Shown piece after piece: positions 40,094-41,519 of a DNA stretch of 41,519 nucleotides (position 1 is its first letter; every line of letters begins with the position of its first letter). The DNA comes from Campylobacterota bacterium (GTDB taxonomy: Bacteria; Campylobacterota; Campylobacteria; Campylobacterales; Sulfurimonadaceae), in contig JAUPLR010000067.1 in NCBI GenBank assembly GCA_030836825.1, forward strand, positions 1 through 41,519. The letters are read 5' to 3'. The position numbers and the translations under genes were made by a program. The notes below the pieces were generated by a model that saw only the letters and a program-made list of their open reading frames with translations, ran no database searches and was not told the DNA's origin.

Positions 40094-41301
40094 TGCAGCG
40101 TCCAAATATCGCCTGTTTTGGGTATGGTAAAACAACGCGTGCCATTGCAAAAGCATACGGACCCTGTACGTTTTTCGATGACAAAATCACGAAACCGTTT
40201 ACCGACGAAGAAGGCAATAAACTCAAACCGATTGGCGAATTTGACACACGTTCTTTTGCCCATGAAATTCCCTCTCCCGGATTCCCGCCATCGCATCCGC
40301 TCATCCAAAAAGCATCTCATCTCATCAGTGAATACGATTTTTTTGCCCCAGAAATGCCTTTTTCCATCTGGATCAGCGGAACCAACGGTAAAACGACGAC
40401 GACACAAATGGTTGAGCACCTCCTTGCCGATAAGGGAGCTATTAGCGGTGGCAATATCGGCACTCCGCTCGCCGAAATGTCTCTTGATGCGCCGCTGTGG
40501 ATCTTAGAAACCAGTTCGTTTAGTATGCACTACAACAAGATCGCACGCCCCAACATCTACGCTCTGCTTCCCGTAACACCCGACCATGTCAGCTGGCACG
40601 GAAGCATGGAAGCCTATTACGAAGCGAAACTAAAACCTCTCTCACAGATGAAAGAAGGCGAGGCAATCATCCTGCCTAAAATGTTTGCCGATGTTCCAAC
40701 AAAAGGCTTTAAAATCCTCTATGAAACCGAACACGATTTAGCTGAGTATTTTGGTTTTGACGTTAGCCGCATAAAGTTCAAAGGGGCATTTTTGATGGAT
40801 GCTCTGATCGCCATGGGAATTGATAAAATCCTCTATGACCGATGTGATTACGACAAAATCAACGCTTTCATCCTCGACCCTCATCGCCAAGAGGAGTTTC
40901 GCGATGCGAGTAATCGCCTGTGGATCAATGATTCCAAAGCAACCAACATCGACGCAACACTCGCAGCGTGCCGTACCTATGCTGATGCCACTCTCCACCT
41001 CATTCTAGGTGGTGATGATAAAGGGGTAAATCTCGAGGAACTCTTTGTTCCGCTCAAGGCGTATGATGTTCACGTTTACGCTATTGGGTCAAATGCCTTA
41101 CGGCTAGAGGACCTTTGCTTGCAATACGCCATTCCCTGCACCCTTTGCCATACTCTTGATGTGGCAGTTGAGCAAATCAGCAAGGCGCACACCAAACAGA
41201 CAATCGCTATGCTCTCACCGGCTGCGGCAAGTCTCGATCAATTCAGCTCGTATGCGCAGCGCGGAAATCTGTTTAAACAGCTTGCAATGGCGACAAAATA
41301 G
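40093..41301 (+). CDS. murD: UDP-N-acetylmuramoylalanine--D-glutamate ligase
   Basis: IWISGTNGKTTTTQMVEHLL, PDHVSWHGSMEAYYEAKL, INDSKATNIDATLAA; TAATG overlap with mraY. Confidence 0.96.
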   Translation: MQRPNIACFGYGKTTRAIAKAYGPCTFFDDKITKPFTDEEGNKLKPIGEFDTRSFAHEIPSPGFPPSHPLIQKASHLISEYDFFAPEMPFSIWISGTNGKTTTTQMVEHLLADKGAISGGNIGTPLAEMSLDAPLWILETSSFSMHYNKIARPNIYALLPVTPDHVSWHGSMEAYYEAKLKPLSQMKEGEAIILPKMFADVPTKGFKILYETEHDLAEYFGFDVSRIKFKGAFLMDALIAMGIDKILYDRCDYDKINAFILDPHRQEEFRDASNRLWINDSKATNIDATLAACRTYADATLHLILGGDDKGVNLEELFVPLKAYDVHVYAIGSNALRLEDLCLQYAIPCTLCHTLDVAVEQISKAHTKQTIAMLSPAAASLDQFSSYAQRGNLFKQLAMATK

Positions 41302-41354
41302 CCTTTAAGCTTATTTTTAAGCTTACGTGGCTACAATTGCAGTCCACAAAACGT

Positions 41355-41430
41355 GGCTAATTAGCTCAGTCGGTAGAGCAGTAGACTGAAAATCTGCGTG
41401 TCCTTGGTTCGATTCCGAGATTAGCCACCA
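41355..41430 (+). tRNA. tRNA-Phe (anticodon GAA), CCA encoded
   Basis: Cloverleaf closes: GGCTAAT/ATTAGCC acceptor, GCTC/GAGC D stem, GTAGA-CTGAAAA-TCTGC anticodon arm, CTTGG-TTCGATT-CCGAG T arm, ACCA end. Confidence 0.97.
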
Positions 41431-41507
41431 CCCTACCCAAATCTTCTAAGTCAATCCCATTTAAACCATGCTATAATTTTCTCAATAAACAAATCAAAGG
41501 GGATGTT

Positions 41508-41519
41508 ATGACAATGACA
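41508..41519 (+). CDS. Start of a CDS truncated by the window edge
   Basis: AAAGGGGATGTT RBS-like sequence then ATGACAATGACA; TATAAT at about 41472. Confidence 0.35.

Noticed and set aside
41303-41325. TTTAAGCTTATTTTTAAGCTTA inverted/direct repeat before tRNA-Phe
   Set aside because: Short AT-rich palindrome consistent with a weak murD terminator; too short to call a regulatory or att element.
41355-41430. tRNA-Phe as a possible integration (att) site for a mobile element
   Set aside because: The window ends 89 bp later; no integrase or duplicated tRNA 3' end is visible.
1-41519. CRISPR arrays, IS transposases, prophage, restriction or retron systems
   Set aside because: No regularly spaced repeats, transposase/integrase, phage structural, reverse transcriptase or R-M proteins among the ORFs.

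Overview
The window is a compact housekeeping segment of a Campylobacterota-type chromosome, probably Sulfuricurvum/Sulfurimonas-like (inferred from protein flavour and gene content, not searched). Recognisable genes include K+ uptake (KtrB/KtrA-like), ctpA, purC-purS-purQ, plsC, crcB, proA, grpE-dnaK, a DASS/SLC13 transporter, lepA, galU, prs, argJ, rpmB, rpe-trpF, a DnaQ-like exonuclease, accA, fabF-acpP-fabG, gpmI, mraY-murD and tRNA-Phe(GAA). I see no CRISPR array, complete IS element, prophage or rRNA. Accessory material is confined to two small patches. Patch one is a MazF-like toxin with a Phd/YefM-like antitoxin at the left edge, next to a KtrB ORF whose N-terminus looks interrupted by a stop codon. 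Patch two, at about 17.4-18.7 kb, holds VapBC, an ORF joining an unrelated N-terminus to the C-terminal part of a HigA-type antitoxin, and two dispersed-repeat motifs behind dnaK. The best candidates for under-described biology are signalling genes: an HDOD gene translationally coupled to a STAS / degenerate REC / STAS / CheX protein; a membrane-anchored REC protein whose C-terminal Hpt-like domain seems to lack the phospho-accepting His; and a GGEEF diguanylate cyclase behind a good sigma54 (-24/-12) promoter match. I cannot point to a definite new defence or mobile system here.
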